From contig CAMMAZ010000006.1 in NCBI GenBank assembly GCA_946493765.1, positions 1 through 55,356 of the forward strand: 55,356 bases of DNA, written 5' to 3'. Positions 14,708 to 25,218 of the stretch are shown here, in pieces. The notes beneath the pieces are model-generated. The model was not told the origin of the DNA, did not search any database, and worked only from the letters and a program-made list of their open reading frames with translations. This DNA is from an uncultured Clostridia bacterium (GTDB taxonomy: Bacteria; Bacillota; Clostridia; Oscillospirales; Acutalibacteraceae). Both the position numbers and the translations under genes were made by a program. The stretch's first letter is position 1. Each line of letters starts with the position of its first letter.

Positions 14708-15630
14708 TGCGCATCCACCTCGATTCCAAGCAATTTCAAAATCAGCGCCATGCGAATATATTTTCCGTTTTGCGCCTGTTTGAAATAGCAGGCGCGAGGA
14801 TCATCGTCCACATCCACCGCGATCTCATTGACGCGCGGCAGCGGGTGCATGACACACAAATCAGATTTTGCAGATTGCAGCTTCGGAACGGTGAGCACAT
14901 AGCTGTCTTTGAGCCGGATATAATCCGCTTCGTTGAAAAAACGTTCACGCTGCACCCTTGTCATATATAAAATATCCAGTTCCGGCATTGCCGCTTCCAG
15001 ATCTCTGGTTTCCACAAAATCGATGTTGTTTTTTTGCAGCACTTCCTGCCGGACATAATCGGGGATGACCAGTTCTTCGGGTGAAATCAGCACAAATTTC
15101 ACCTTTTCATACCGCGACAACGCACTAATCAGCGAATGAACGGTGCGCCCGAATTTCAAATCGCCACAAAGCCCGACGGTCAAATGGTCAAACCGTCCCT
15201 TTTCCCGCTGGATCGTTAATAAATCTGTTAACGTCTGGGTCGGGTGGTTGTGACCGCCGTCGCCCGCATTGATGACCGGCACAGAAGATTTCATGGCCGC
15301 AACCAGCGGCGCGCCCTCTTTGGGATGCCGCATGGCGATGATGTCGGCATAATATCCGACGACCGTCACCGTGTCGGCCACGCTTTCTCCCTTGGAGGAC
15401 GACGAACTCGCCGCTTCCGAGAATCCTAACACATGGCCGCCCAGTTCATACATTGCCGCTTCAAAGCTTAAGCGGGTCCGGGTGGAGGGTTCAAAAAACA
15501 GCGTTGCCAACTTTTTCCCCGCGCAGGCCTGCGCATATTTTTGGGGATTGCCAATGATGTCGTTTGCCGTTTTGATCAGCGCGTCGATTTCATCGGTGCG
15601 CAGCTGCATAATATCGATAAGCCCGTTCAT
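14704..15630 (-). CDS. pyrB: Aspartate carbamoyltransferase catalytic subunit
   Basis: Catalyses carbamoyl phosphate plus aspartate to N-carbamoyl-aspartate, the second step of UMP synthesis. The 308-residue protein carries the carbamoyl-phosphate motif [12 protein letters not shown] at 46-57, the SSSSKGES loop, and the aspartate-binding HPLPRVNEI near residue 265. The ATG at 15630 follows AAAGGA with a seven-base spacer. pyrE ends 14 bp upstream and pyrI overlaps its end. Confidence 0.97.
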   Translation of the reverse strand: MNGLIDIMQLRTDEIDALIKTANDIIGNPQKYAQACAGKKLATLFFEPSTRTRLSFEAAMYELGGHVLGFSEAASSSSSKGESVADTVTVVGYYADIIAMRHPKEGAPLVAAMKSSVPVINAGDGGHNHPTQTLTDLLTIQREKGRFDHLTVGLCGDLKFGRTVHSLISALSRYEKVKFVLISPEELVIPDYVRQEVLQKNNIDFVETRDLEAAMPELDILYMTRVQRERFFNEADYIRLKDSYVLTVPKLQSAKSDLCVMHPLPRVNEIAVDVDDDPRACYFKQAQNGKYIRMALILKLLGIEVDAQ

Positions 15631-15644
15631 GCTCTTGTCCTTTC

Positions 15645-16295
15645 TTATTTGCCGATCCAGCTTTCATCCGACGGATTGTCGCGAAACGCGATCAGCCGTT
15701 TGATATCTGCCGCCGCGATATAGTTTTCCTGTGCCGCCACATTGGCGATCACATCAAAATTGGTTAAACTGACGTTTTTGACATTGGCAGCCGCCAGCCG
15801 GTCGATGCCTTTTTGCATACCATAGGTAAAAATGCTGACAATACCGAGTACCTCGGCGCCCGCGTCCCGCAGCACGTTGACCACTTCGATCACGCTGCCG
15901 CCGGTGGAGATGAGATCCTCCACTACAACGACCTTTTGTCCCTTTTCCAGTTTGCCTTCGATCTGGTTTTGGCGTCCGTGATCTTTGGCGCCGGAGCGCA
16001 CATAACCCATCGGCAAATCCAAAATATCCGCCGCGATCGCCGCATGCGCAATACCGGCGGTGCTGGTGCCCATGAGTACCTCACAGTCGGGATACTCCGC
16101 TTTCACCGTCTGTGCGATCGCATTTTCCACCAGATCGCGCTGTTTGGGCGCCGTTAAAATCAGGCGGTTGTCGCAATAGACCGGGCTTTTGATGCCACTG
16201 GCCCAGGTAAACGGCTCATTCGGTCTGAAAAATACCGCCCCGATCGATAAAAGCGCTTTTGCCACATTCACCTGTGTTTCTTCTCTTGTTGCCAT
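15645..16295 (-). CDS. pyrE: Orotate phosphoribosyltransferase
   Basis: Converts orotate and PRPP to orotidine 5'-phosphate. The 216-residue protein has the substrate segment [16 protein letters not shown] near the N-terminus and the PRPP signature [17 protein letters not shown] near 121-137. I place the start at the second ATG (16295), nine bases from GAAAGG; the first ATG (16304) directly abuts that site. It is 22 bp downstream of the SGNH hydrolase gene and 14 bp upstream of pyrB. Confidence 0.96.
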   Translation of the reverse strand: MATREETQVNVAKALLSIGAVFFRPNEPFTWASGIKSPVYCDNRLILTAPKQRDLVENAIAQTVKAEYPDCEVLMGTSTAGIAHAAIAADILDLPMGYVRSGAKDHGRQNQIEGKLEKGQKVVVVEDLISTGGSVIEVVNVLRDAGAEVLGIVSIFTYGMQKGIDRLAAANVKNVSLTNFDVIANVAAQENYIAAADIKRLIAFRDNPSDESWIGK

Positions 16296-16317
16296 CTTTT
16301 TCATCCTTTCTTCTATT

Positions 16318-16992
16318 TTAAATCACCATTTGAATCGTTTGAATCAACGGACCTGCAATAAACGCATAGCCTGCATTGTTCGGGTGGACCCCTTCAAAAG
16401 TGAATTCCCGCACGTTGAACCGATTCAGCCCCGCATTGGCATACATATCGGCGACCGGGCAGGCATAAAACTGGCCGATCTCCAAAATCGCATTTCTGAA
16501 ATCAATCAGCCGGTTGCCCGCCACCACGGAATCGATCGCGGTTTTGGGCACATCGCCGGTGCGGTGGGTGGAATCCCGGTGCAGCGGCGTCATCAGCACC
16601 ACCTTGATTTTGGGATTGCTCTTAAAAATATGATCCAGCGCCTTGCAATAAGCGCCGTAAAACGTTTCGGTGTCATACGCCCTGTCATTCGTTTTCGGCA
16701 GGGTCCCGATCACCGTTCCTTTATTAAAATCATTGACGCCAACAGAAAACACCGCCAGCTGCGCCGGTTTGAAATCCGTTTGCAAAATGATCTCTTTCTG
16801 TTCAAAAACGCGGTGCCCGCCCACGGCAAAATTGCCGATATTCTCGAGTCCCAGCGCTTCCTGCAGCAAAGTGGGATAGCCCCGGCAGATTTTAGACAGA
16901 TCACTGCTATCGAATTCTGCGGCATAATCATAGGGCTTGCCGTCCGCCGCCATGATGCTGTCGCCAAAATACAGCGTTTTGATGCTTTTCAT
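16318..16992 (-). CDS. SGNH/GDSL-family hydrolase inside the pyr operon
   Basis: A 224-residue protein of the SGNH hydrolase fold. Block I is LYFGDSIMAADG (nucleophile Ser), block II is NFAVGGHRVF with its Gly, block III is FSVGVNDF with its Asn, and block V is GVHPNNAGYAF with the catalytic His preceded by a likely Asp or Glu. Such enzymes are esterases, lipases or acyl/acetylhydrolases. There is no signal peptide, so it should act in the cytoplasm. It sits between pyrF (12 bp) and pyrE (22 bp) with good spacing and must be co-transcribed. No step of UMP synthesis needs an esterase, so its role here is unknown. Confidence 0.88.
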   Translation of the reverse strand: MKSIKTLYFGDSIMAADGKPYDYAAEFDSSDLSKICRGYPTLLQEALGLENIGNFAVGGHRVFEQKEIILQTDFKPAQLAVFSVGVNDFNKGTVIGTLPKTNDRAYDTETFYGAYCKALDHIFKSNPKIKVVLMTPLHRDSTHRTGDVPKTAIDSVVAGNRLIDFRNAILEIGQFYACPVADMYANAGLNRFNVREFTFEGVHPNNAGYAFIAGPLIQTIQMVI

Positions 16993-17004
16993 TTTTTATT
17001 CCTT

Positions 17005-17709
17005 TTAAAGTGTGTCAACAAATTCGCGGACACACCGTTCATACGCGGCGACCGGATCGTCTGCCCTAGTGATCGGCCGGCCGACCACGATGTAATCCGA
17101 ACCGATTTCTTTTGCTCTTTCGGGGGTGGTGACCCGCATCTGATCGCCTTTATCCCCATCGGCAAAACGCACGCCGGGGGTCACGGTCAAAAAGCCGTTT
17201 CCGCAGGTCTCATGCACCTTTCCGGCTTCCAGCGGCGAACAGACCACGCCGTCGAGTCCGGCCCTCTTTGCACATTTCGCATAGTGCATGACCACCTGAT
17301 CGATCGGTTTTTCGATCAGAAGATCGGAACGCATGCATTCCTCGCTGGTTGATGTCAATTGTGTGACCGCAATGAGCAGCGGTCTTGTGCCGTCCGCCCG
17401 GGTCAATCCCTTGATGGCCGCTTCCATCATCGGGACGGTGCCGCCTGCATGCAGATTGCACATGTCCACATCCAGATTTGAGAGAACCGACATCGCTTTC
17501 ATCACGGTGTTGGGAATATCATGCAGTTTTAAATCCAGAAAAATCTGATGTCCTCTTTGTTTGATTTCCCGGACGATCGCCGGACCTTCAGCATAAAACA
17601 GTTCCATGCCGATCTTGACATACGGCTTTTTACCGGTAAATTTGTCTAAAAACTGCAGCGTTTCTTCTTTGGAAGAAAAATCGCAGGCAATGATCACGTC
17701 TTTTCCCAT
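17005..17709 (-). CDS. pyrF: Orotidine 5'-phosphate decarboxylase
   Basis: Last step of UMP synthesis, decarboxylating OMP. The 234-residue TIM barrel has the catalytic DLKLHDIPNTV motif at about 59-69 (Asp59, Lys61, Asp64), the N-terminal substrate Asp in IIACDFSSKEE, and the phosphate-binding end VTPGVRFADGD followed by YIVVGRPITRADDP. It starts at the ATG at 17709 and lies 74 bp after pyrD, across an unusual hairpin at 17744-17777. Confidence 0.97.
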   Translation of the reverse strand: MGKDVIIACDFSSKEETLQFLDKFTGKKPYVKIGMELFYAEGPAIVREIKQRGHQIFLDLKLHDIPNTVMKAMSVLSNLDVDMCNLHAGGTVPMMEAAIKGLTRADGTRPLLIAVTQLTSTSEECMRSDLLIEKPIDQVVMHYAKCAKRAGLDGVVCSPLEAGKVHETCGNGFLTVTPGVRFADGDKGDQMRVTTPERAKEIGSDYIVVGRPITRADDPVAAYERCVREFVDTL

Positions 17710-17743
17710 TTCAAATCACATTCCTTTTTCATTTAAGTCACAT

Positions 17744-17777
17744 CGCGTTTTTATCCGTTTGAAAAGACAAAAACGCG
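17744..17777 (-). other. Hairpin in the pyrD-pyrF gap
   Basis: CGCGTTTTT (17744-17752) is fully complementary to AAAAACGCG (17769-17777), a nine-bp stem with a 16-base loop, in the only sizeable gap of the operon. It lacks a clean T-run after it, so it may be an RNA processing or stabilising element rather than a terminator. Confidence 0.45.
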
Positions 17778-17783
17778 CAAAAT

Positions 17784-18698
17784 TTATTCGTGTGCGCCGC
17801 CGATAATATCTGTCAGGCGCTCGATTTTATATTGCTGCATAACGGTGGGCAGCTGTTCGATGATGGTTTTGCAGGCAAACGGATCCACGAGATTCTGTGC
17901 ACCGACCTGCACGGCAGATGCGCCACAAAGCATCATTTCGATCACATCCGCAGCACAGGACACGCCGCCCATGCCGATGATCGGGATTTTCACCGCTTCA
18001 TAGACCTGATAAACCATCCGCAGCGCCACCGGCAGGATCGCAGGGCCGGAAAAACCGCCCATTGTGTTGGCGATCACCGGTTTTTTTGTTTTTAAATCCA
18101 CCCGCATGCCAAGCAGCGTGTTGATCAGGCTCAATCCGTCCGCTCCGGCGTCCTCACAGGCTTTTGCGATAGACACAATATCCGTGACATTGGGGGACAG
18201 CTTGATATAGACCGGTTTTGTGGTGACCGCCTTGACTGCGCGGGTCACCTCCGCCGCCGACTGCGGCGTTGTCCCAAACGTCATACCGCCGTTGTGCACG
18301 TTTGGGCAGCTGACGTTGACTTCGATAATGCCGACCATATCTTCCTGGTCGATTTTTTCACAGGTGTAGGCATAGTCCTCCACGCTGAACCCGCTGATAT
18401 TGGCGATCACTTTTTTGTGATAGCAGGCTTTCAGTTTCGGCAGCTCTTCATTGATCACCGCGTCAATACCGGGATTTTGCAGCCCCACCGCGTTGATCAT
18501 GCCGCAGGGTGTTTCGGCAATACGCGGCAACGGGTTGCCGAAACGCGGCTCTTTTGTGGTGCCTTTGAGCGAGATGGAACCCAGCAGATTGATATCATAC
18601 AGTTCACTGAATTCATAACCGAATCCAAAAGTGCCGCTGGCGGGAATGACCGGATTGTCCAGCTGCCAGCCGCTAAGAGAAGTTTTGATATCTACCAT
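17784..18698 (-). CDS. pyrD: Dihydroorotate dehydrogenase type 1B catalytic subunit
   Basis: Oxidises dihydroorotate to orotate with FMN; in the 1B type electrons pass through PyrK to NAD+. The 304-residue protein begins VDIKTSLSGWQLDNPVIPASGTFGFG, and shows NVSCPNVHNGGMTFG with the catalytic-base Cys typical of class 1, IKLSPNVTDI, and GMGGVSCAADVIEMM near the FMN phosphate site. The start is the ATG at 18698, which follows AAGGAGGAGATCAT and overlaps the end of pyrK by seven bases, indicating coupled synthesis of the complex. Confidence 0.96.
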   Translation of the reverse strand: MVDIKTSLSGWQLDNPVIPASGTFGFGYEFSELYDINLLGSISLKGTTKEPRFGNPLPRIAETPCGMINAVGLQNPGIDAVINEELPKLKACYHKKVIANISGFSVEDYAYTCEKIDQEDMVGIIEVNVSCPNVHNGGMTFGTTPQSAAEVTRAVKAVTTKPVYIKLSPNVTDIVSIAKACEDAGADGLSLINTLLGMRVDLKTKKPVIANTMGGFSGPAILPVALRMVYQVYEAVKIPIIGMGGVSCAADVIEMMLCGASAVQVGAQNLVDPFACKTIIEQLPTVMQQYKIERLTDIIGGAHE

Positions 18699-19429
18699 AT
18701 GATCTCCTCCTTGCACAGCACCGGCCCTTCCTTGCAAATGCGCTTGTTGCCGTATTTCGTTTTGCAGGAGCAGCCCATGCAGGCGCCGAACCCGCAGCCC
18801 ATGCGTTCTTCAAAAGAAAATTCCCCGTCGGTTGCAGTCACATCATAGACTGCTTTGAGCATCGGTTCGGGACCGCAGGTATAAAAATAACTATAGTCCT
18901 GCAGCGTTTTGACCACATCGGTCACAAAGCCTTTTTGCCCCATGCTGCCGTCAGCTGTTGCAATATGCGTTTGCACGCCAAGCTTTTCAAATTCTTCCTT
19001 GTAAAACACGTCTTTTTCGCTATTAAAGCCCAAAACGGCGACCGGATGTTTCCCGGCGGCAACCAGCTGTTTTGCAAGGTTATACAGCGGCGGCACACCG
19101 ACACCGCCGCCGATCAGCAGCGGCTTTTCCCCGCTTTTTGAAAGATTGTAGCCGTTGCCGAGTCCGGTCAATAAATCAAGTTTCTCCCCCGCCTGCATGC
19201 GACTCATCTGCGCAGTGCCCGTGCCGACGACTTTATAAATCAGCGTCAGGCTGTTTGCATCATAATCGCAAACGGAGATCGGACGGCGCAGGAAAAGACC
19301 GTCCAATCGGATGTTGACAAACTGGCCCGGCGCGGTGATGGCCGACGTGTCGCCGGCAAGTTTCATTTCATAGACATCCTGCGCGATCTTTTGATTGGAA
19401 AGAATGGTAAAATCACTTTGTTTCATCAA
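18692..19429 (-). CDS. pyrK: Dihydroorotate dehydrogenase electron-transfer subunit
   Basis: FAD and 2Fe-2S subunit that carries electrons from PyrD to NAD+. The 245-residue protein has an FAD-binding barrel with FLRRPISVCDYD, an NAD-binding part with LIGGGVGVPPLYNLAKQL, and the C-terminal cluster ligands in CGFGACMGCSC plus the later Cys in GPVLCKEE. It overlaps pyrD and follows carB by 26 bp. Together with PyrD it marks the anaerobe-compatible 1B enzyme. Confidence 0.96.
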   Translation of the reverse strand: MMKQSDFTILSNQKIAQDVYEMKLAGDTSAITAPGQFVNIRLDGLFLRRPISVCDYDANSLTLIYKVVGTGTAQMSRMQAGEKLDLLTGLGNGYNLSKSGEKPLLIGGGVGVPPLYNLAKQLVAAGKHPVAVLGFNSEKDVFYKEEFEKLGVQTHIATADGSMGQKGFVTDVVKTLQDYSYFYTCGPEPMLKAVYDVTATDGEFSFEERMGCGFGACMGCSCKTKYGNKRICKEGPVLCKEEIIW

Positions 19430-19455
19430 AATAACCCTTTGCTCAGAAATCTTTT

Positions 19456-22400
19456 TTATTCTGCATCGATGGTGGAAACACCGAAAGTGGTCTGTTCGAT
19501 CACGCTAAGCAGCGCATTGACGGTGTCGAGTGAGGTGAACATCGTCACATTGTTTTCCACCGCGCAGCGACGGATGGCATAACCGTCCGTTTCCTGACCG
19601 ACCGAGCTGACGTCGCGGATGCTGACAACATAAGAAACATAACCCTGCCGGATCGAATCCAGAATCTCCTCGCTGCCCTCGCTGAGCTTTGCTTTCACAC
19701 GAGTGCGAATCCCGTTTTTCCGCAGAAATTCTGCAGTGCCGGCCGTTGCTTCAATGTTAAAACCGAGATCATAAAACCGACGGATCAGCGGCAGCGCTTC
19801 CTGTTTTGCCATGTCGGCAATGGTGACGAACACCGTGCCGTAGTTGACAACATTCATGCCGGACGCGCGCAGCGCTTTATATAACGCGCGGGTAAAATCT
19901 TTATCATAGCCAATTGCCTCGCCGGTCGACTTCATTTCCGGCGACAGCGTCGCGTCGATGCCGTTGATCTTCGAGAAGGAGAATGCCGGCGCTTTGACAT
20001 ACCACCGTTTTTTCTCTTTGGGATAAATTTCGGTGATGCCCTGTTCTTTTAAGGATTTGCCCAAAATTGTCAAGGTTGCGATATCCGCCAGCTGGTAGCC
20101 GGTCGCTTTGGACAAAAACGGCACCGTTCGGGAGGAACGCGGGTTGACCTCGATGACATAGACGTCCTCGTTTTGATCGACAATAAACTGAATGTTATAC
20201 AAACCGACAATACCGATGCCAAGTCCCAGGCGTTTGGTGTAGTCCAGCATGACCTTTTTGACCCTGTCCGACACGCTGAAGGTCGGATAAACGCTGATAC
20301 TGTCGCCGGAATGCACGCCGGTACGTTCGATATGTTCCATAATACCCGGCACAAAAACATCGGTGCCGTCGCAGACCGCGTCGACCTCCAATTCCTTGCC
20401 GGAAATATATTTATCCACCAAAACCGGCTGGTCTTCGTTGATGGCGACCGCCGTTTTCAGGTAGGTGCGCAGCGCCTTTTCATCGTCCACGATCTGCATG
20501 GCACGACCGCCAAGCACATAGCTCGGCCGCACCAAAACGGGATAACCGATCGATTCCGCCGCTTTGACCCCGTCTTCAATGTTGGTGACGGCATGTCCGG
20601 TCGGCTGCGGGATTTTTAGTTGCTCCATGATTTTTTCAAAGGCATCCCGGTTTTCGGCGCGTTCGATCGCATCGAAATCCGTTCCGATGATCTTCACGCC
20701 GCGTTTCATCAGCGGGCCGGCCAGATTGATCGCCGTCTGTCCGCCAAGCGACGCCACAACGCCGATCGGTTGTTCCAATCGGATGACGTTCATCACATCT
20801 TCGACCGTCAGCGGTTCAAAATAGAGTTTGTCGCTTGTGGTATAATCCGTTGAAACGGTTTCAGGGTTATTGTTAATGATGATCGCTTCATAGCCCGACT
20901 CTTTGATGGTTTTGACCGCATGCACGGTGGAATAGTCGAATTCGACCCCCTGCCCGATACGGATCGGTCCGGAACCGAGCACGACGATCTTTTTCCGATC
21001 CGACACGATCGATTCGTTTTCGTCTTCATAGGAGGAATAAAAGTAAGGGATATAGCTTTCAAATTCGCTCGCACAGCTGTCGATCATTTTATAGACCGGG
21101 AACATGTTATGTTTGCAGCGCAGTTTATAAATATCCTCTTCCCCGGTTCCCCAGAGTTTTGCAATAAATTTATCCGAAAATCCGATGCGTTTGGCCTGGT
21201 ATAAATCCTCGACCGAACCGATATGTGCTTTCAGATTGTTTTCCTCATCCACGATTGCTTTGATGATTTCCAAAAAGAGCATATCGATTTTGGTGACGTC
21301 GTAGATCATACCGAGATCCGCGCCGTTGCGGATCAACTGCGTGACGGCAAAAATCCGGTCGTCGGTTTGCAGTGTGATATATTCGAGCATTTCCTCGTTG
21401 GTGTAGGAATCAAATTTCGGCATATGCAAATGGCAGACGCCGGTTTCCAACGACCGCACCGCTTTTAAAAGGCTTTCTTCAATCGTGCGGCCGACGCTCA
21501 TCACTTCTCCGGTCGCTTTCATTTGGGTCGACAACCGGTTGGAGGCCGACGCAAATTTATCGAACGGGAAACGCGGCATTTTGGTCACGACATAATCCAG
21601 CGCCGGTTCAAAGCTCGCAGGCGTGTTGGCAAGCTGGATTTCATCCAGCGTCATGCCGACGGAAATTTTCGCCGAAACTCTGGCGATTGGATAGCCGCTG
21701 GCTTTGGACGCCAGCGCCGAAGAACGCGACACACGCGGATTGACTTCGATGAGGAAATAGTCAAACGACTGCGGATCCAGCGCGAACTGCACATTGCAGC
21801 CGCCCTCGACCTTTAAAGCGCGGATGATTTTCAGCGCGCTGTCGCGCAGCATATGGTATTCTTTGTTGGTCAGCGTCTGGCTGGGCGCCACGACGATAGA
21901 ATCGCCGGTGTGGATACCGACCGGATCGATGTTTTCCATGTTACAGATGGTGATCGCGGTATCGTTTTTATCCCGCATGACTTCATATTCGATTTCTTTA
22001 AAGCCTTTGATGCTTTTCTCCACCAGCACCTGTTTGACCGGCGACAATTTCAGCGCGTTTTTCATGATTTCGCGCAGTTCTTCCTCATCGTCGGCAAAAC
22101 CGCCGCCGGTGCCGCCGAGGGTGAACGCCGGACGCAGCACGACCGGATAGCCGATTTTTTCAGCGGCGTCGATCGCTTCCGGGATCGAATGGGTGATGAT
22201 CGACGGCAAAACCGGTTCGCCAAGGCTTTGACAGAGTTCTTTGAACAGTTCCCGGTCTTCCGCCTTTTCAATGCTTTCGCTCGTGGTGCCCAAAAGCTCG
22301 ACCTGACATTCTTTCAAGATTCCTTTGCGTTCCAGCTGCATAGCAAGGTTTAGTCCTGTCTGCCCGCCGATACCCGGCAAAATCGCATCGGGACGTTCAT

Positions 22401-22638
22401 ACCGCAAAATTTTTGCCACATATTCCAAATTCAGCGGTTCCATATATACTTTATCCGCAATGGAGGTGTCGGTCATGATGGTGGCGGGATTGGAATTGAC
22501 CAGCACCACTTCATAACCCTCTTCTTTGAGCGCAAGGCAGGCCTGCGTGCCGGCATAGTCGAATTCCGCCGCCTGACCGATCACGATCGGACCGGAGCCG
22601 ATCACAAGGATCTTATGGATATCTGTTCTTTTCGGCAT
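19456..22638 (-). CDS. carB: Carbamoyl-phosphate synthase large subunit
   Basis: Makes carbamoyl phosphate from bicarbonate, two ATP and ammonia delivered by CarA. The 1060 residues give two homologous ATP-grasp halves: the first begins [22 protein letters not shown], the second [21 protein letters not shown] near 552. Each half has [15 protein letters not shown] or [15 protein letters not shown]. The C-terminal MGS-like allosteric domain (about 930 onward) includes [17 protein letters not shown]. The length is slightly under the usual 1070. It follows carA by two bases. As the only carAB in the window it may also feed arginine synthesis. Confidence 0.98.
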   Translation of the reverse strand: MPKRTDIHKILVIGSGPIVIGQAAEFDYAGTQACLALKEEGYEVVLVNSNPATIMTDTSIADKVYMEPLNLEYVAKILRYERPDAILPGIGGQTGLNLAMQLERKGILKECQVELLGTTSESIEKAEDRELFKELCQSLGEPVLPSIITHSIPEAIDAAEKIGYPVVLRPAFTLGGTGGGFADDEEELREIMKNALKLSPVKQVLVEKSIKGFKEIEYEVMRDKNDTAITICNMENIDPVGIHTGDSIVVAPSQTLTNKEYHMLRDSALKIIRALKVEGGCNVQFALDPQSFDYFLIEVNPRVSRSSALASKASGYPIARVSAKISVGMTLDEIQLANTPASFEPALDYVVTKMPRFPFDKFASASNRLSTQMKATGEVMSVGRTIEESLLKAVRSLETGVCHLHMPKFDSYTNEEMLEYITLQTDDRIFAVTQLIRNGADLGMIYDVTKIDMLFLEIIKAIVDEENNLKAHIGSVEDLYQAKRIGFSDKFIAKLWGTGEEDIYKLRCKHNMFPVYKMIDSCASEFESYIPYFYSSYEDENESIVSDRKKIVVLGSGPIRIGQGVEFDYSTVHAVKTIKESGYEAIIINNNPETVSTDYTTSDKLYFEPLTVEDVMNVIRLEQPIGVVASLGGQTAINLAGPLMKRGVKIIGTDFDAIERAENRDAFEKIMEQLKIPQPTGHAVTNIEDGVKAAESIGYPVLVRPSYVLGGRAMQIVDDEKALRTYLKTAVAINEDQPVLVDKYISGKELEVDAVCDGTDVFVPGIMEHIERTGVHSGDSISVYPTFSVSDRVKKVMLDYTKRLGLGIGIVGLYNIQFIVDQNEDVYVIEVNPRSSRTVPFLSKATGYQLADIATLTILGKSLKEQGITEIYPKEKKRWYVKAPAFSFSKINGIDATLSPEMKSTGEAIGYDKDFTRALYKALRASGMNVVNYGTVFVTIADMAKQEALPLIRRFYDLGFNIEATAGTAEFLRKNGIRTRVKAKLSEGSEEILDSIRQGYVSYVVSIRDVSSVGQETDGYAIRRCAVENNVTMFTSLDTVNALLSVIEQTTFGVSTIDAE

Positions 22639-22640
22639 GC

Positions 22641-23732
22641 CTATTTTCCCTCCTTCATCCGATTGATAAACTGTTCAAATAAATAACCGCTGTCCTGCGG
22701 ACCGGGCGCGCTTTCCGGATGGTACTGCACACTGAAAATCCGGTCTTTTTCACAGGCAACGCCCTCCACGGTGTTATCCAGAATATTCACATGCGTGACG
22801 CAAAGATCCGTTTCTTTTACCGAATCGGTGTCGACCGCATAGCTGTGATTTTGGCTTGTGATCTCGATTTTTCCGGTCTTTAAATTTTTCACCGGATGAT
22901 TGCCGCCGCGGTGCCCGAATTTGAGTTTATAGGTTTTTGCCCCGTAAGCCAAGCTGATCAGCTGATGGCCAAGGCAAATACCGCAGATCGGCACCTTGCC
23001 TTTGATCGCTTTGACCAGTTCGACAACGCTCGGCACATCCTCCGGATCGCCGGGTCCATTGGATAAAAACACGCCGTCGGGTCTTAACGCCAGCACATCC
23101 TCCGCCTTGGAATCATAAGGCATGACGGTGACGTTGCAGCCGCGTTTATTCAAGCTGCGGATAATATTTAATTTGATGCCGCAGTCGATCGCAACAACAT
23201 TGTATTTCGCGTTGGCGGTTTTTGCGTACCACTTCTTTTTGCAGCTGACGCGTTTGACCGCATCGTGCGGCGCGACCGCTGCATTGAGCTTGGCGACCGC
23301 CTGTTCCACCGGCGTGTCGATATCGGTAATGATCGCCGGCCGGCTGCCGTAGTCCCGGATGCTGCGGGTGAGTTTTCGGGTATCGACGCCCCAGATCGCG
23401 GGAATATGGTTTTCTTCCAACGTTTCGGACAGCGTTTTGGTACACCGGAAATTGCTGGGTGTGTCGGTATAGCTGCGGGTGACAAGCGCGCCGATCGTCG
23501 GCACCTTGGTTTCATAGTCCTCGTCGGTCATGCCGTAATTTCCGATCACCGGGTAGGTCATCACGACCATCTGGTAAGTATAAGACGGATCGGAAATGAT
23601 CTCCTGATAACCGACCATCGACGTGTTGAACACGATCTCGCAAACACGTTCGCTGCCGGTATCGCCGAATCCGAAGCCCGGATAGGTGCTGCCGTCGCTT
23701 AAAACGATTTTTCTGTTATATTTCTCTGCCAT
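22641..23732 (-). CDS. carA: Carbamoyl-phosphate synthase small (glutaminase) subunit
   Basis: Hydrolyses glutamine and passes ammonia to CarB. The 363-residue protein has the CPSase small-chain N-domain ([37 protein letters not shown]) and a class I amidotransferase domain with nucleophile Cys in [12 protein letters not shown] and the His/Glu dyad in [14 protein letters not shown] use the ATG at 23732, nine bases after GGAGGG; an upstream in-frame start would add 11 residues inside pyrC. It overlaps pyrC by 34 bases. Confidence 0.96.
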   Translation of the reverse strand: MAEKYNRKIVLSDGSTYPGFGFGDTGSERVCEIVFNTSMVGYQEIISDPSYTYQMVVMTYPVIGNYGMTDEDYETKVPTIGALVTRSYTDTPSNFRCTKTLSETLEENHIPAIWGVDTRKLTRSIRDYGSRPAIITDIDTPVEQAVAKLNAAVAPHDAVKRVSCKKKWYAKTANAKYNVVAIDCGIKLNIIRSLNKRGCNVTVMPYDSKAEDVLALRPDGVFLSNGPGDPEDVPSVVELVKAIKGKVPICGICLGHQLISLAYGAKTYKLKFGHRGGNHPVKNLKTGKIEITSQNHSYAVDTDSVKETDLCVTHVNILDNTVEGVACEKDRIFSVQYHPESAPGPQDSGYLFEQFINRMKEGK

Positions 23733-24979
23733 ACTGTCTTTCCCTCCACTACAGTCATTACACACGCGCCGGACACCGTCATTCCCGCAAAAGGCGTTGC
23801 TTTGCCTTTGCTGAAAAATTGCTCCGGATCGATTGGATATTCCTCATTGCAATCATAGACCGTGAAATTGGCCGGTTTCCCGATTTGCAATCCGGTCTCG
23901 ATGCCAAACCGCCGGCCGGGCTGTTCGCTCATCAGCGCCACCAGTTTTTCAAGCGGCAGCACGCCGGTTTTCACAAGATTTGTATATAACACCGGAAACG
24001 CTGTTTCCAATCCCACAATGCCCATTGCGCTGCCTTTGAGGCCTTTGGCCTTTTCTTCTTTGCTGTGCGGCGCATGATCGGTAGCGATCATGTCGATCGT
24101 CCCGTCGCACAGGCCTTCCAGCAGCGCCTCTTTGTCTTTTGCGCTGCGCAGCGGCGGATTCATTTTAAACCGCCCGTCCTCTTTTAGATCATCTTCGCAC
24201 AGCGTTAAATAATGCGGTGCGGTCTCGCAGGTCACGTTCACGCCGGCTTTCTTTGCCTGCCGGATCAATTCCACGCTTTCCTTTGTGGAAATATGGCAAA
24301 CGTGATAAGCAACGCCTGTTTTGGCCGCAAGCTTCAAATCCCGTTCGATCTGTTTATATTCGCTTGCCGAACAGATGCCGCGATGACCGTGCGCTTTCGC
24401 ATAAGCCCCTGCATGAATATAGCCGCCGTTTAAAAGACTGTTGTCTTCGCAATGGGCAGCTATCATTTTGTTCAACTGAACCGCTTTTCGCATCGCCTGT
24501 TCCATCATGGCGTCATCCTGCACGCCCCGACCGTCGTCCGAAAAAGCGATGACCCGATCAGACAGGTCGTCCATATCCGAAAGCTCCGTTCCGTTTTCCC
24601 CTTTGGTGATCGTGCCATACGGATGCACCCGAACCACCGCCGACGACCGGATCAAATCGAGTTGTTCTTGCAGATGCTCCAGTGTGTCGGGACAGGGTTT
24701 TAGGTTCGGCATGGCGCACACATCGGTGTATCCGCCGTGCGCCGCGGCCATCGTGCCGCTTTTTATTGTTTCCTTATATGAAAAACCCGGCTCTCTCAGA
24801 TGCACATGCACATCGATAAGACCCGGAAAAATAAAACAATGATTCAAATGAAAAATAACGTCTCCCGCTTTCGGGGAAATCGGAGAAATATCAACAACAA
24901 TACCGTCTTTTAAAAATACGTTTTCCAAAACGAATGTTCCGTTTTTATAAACATAACCGCCTGTCAAAACGCCGTTCAC
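23699..24979 (-). CDS. pyrC: Dihydroorotase
   Basis: Zinc amidohydrolase closing carbamoyl-aspartate to dihydroorotate, and first gene of the operon. The 426-residue protein has the metal-binding DVHVHLREPG near residue 60, HVCHISTKESVELIRQA for further ligands, and IATDHAPHSKEEK. I place the start at GTG 24979, behind a GTGGGGT site and about 28 nt from the predicted transcription start; an upstream in-frame start would precede the promoter -10. The gene follows class I, long-chain dihydroorotases of Gram-positive type. Confidence 0.95.
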   Translation of the reverse strand: MNGVLTGGYVYKNGTFVLENVFLKDGIVVDISPISPKAGDVIFHLNHCFIFPGLIDVHVHLREPGFSYKETIKSGTMAAAHGGYTDVCAMPNLKPCPDTLEHLQEQLDLIRSSAVVRVHPYGTITKGENGTELSDMDDLSDRVIAFSDDGRGVQDDAMMEQAMRKAVQLNKMIAAHCEDNSLLNGGYIHAGAYAKAHGHRGICSASEYKQIERDLKLAAKTGVAYHVCHISTKESVELIRQAKKAGVNVTCETAPHYLTLCEDDLKEDGRFKMNPPLRSAKDKEALLEGLCDGTIDMIATDHAPHSKEEKAKGLKGSAMGIVGLETAFPVLYTNLVKTGVLPLEKLVALMSEQPGRRFGIETGLQIGKPANFTVYDCNEEYPIDPEQFFSKGKATPFAGMTVSGACVMTVVEGKTVWQRNITEKSF

Positions 24980-25013
24980 GTTGTTTGATACCCCACTTTT
25001 ACCAATTTTATAT

Positions 25014-25042
25014 ATTATATAAGATTGTCCTTTTCTTGTCAA
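25014..25042 (-). promoter_or_regulatory. Consensus sigma-A promoter of the pyr operon
   Basis: Minus-strand TTGACA (25037-25042), exactly 17 bp, TATAAT (25014-25019). The leader to the pyrC start is only about 28 nt, too short for a PyrR-binding anti-antiterminator and terminator. Confidence 0.92.
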
Positions 25043-25171
25043 GACAAAATATGATCAATTTTGCAGTTGATTCCCCGCCGCTTTTCTCCCATTTCAACAA
25101 ACGGTCGGGACAAGACATACAGAATCATGCTTTCGCCGTGTTTTCGGTGTAAAAACATCTGTGCGCGCAAA

Positions 25172-25206
25172 AATGCACCCTGCCGGATTGCGCGGCAGGG
25201 TGCATT
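25172..25206 (-). terminator. Terminator after the dockerin gene
   Basis: A perfect 14-bp GC-rich stem (25172-25185 and 25193-25206) is followed on the minus strand by five T residues. Confidence 0.92.
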
Positions 25207-25218
25207 CACCTTTTTAAT

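Noticed and set aside
16189-17352. Plus-strand ORF of 387 codons opposite pyrE, the SGNH gene and pyrF
   Set aside because: It is antisense to three well-supported genes, has no recognisable domain, and its composition (many His, Arg, Phe) is typical of a reverse-frame shadow.
24979-25042. PyrR-binding attenuator before pyrC
   Set aside because: The leader is only about 28 nt and no stem-loop with the PyrR-loop features is present.
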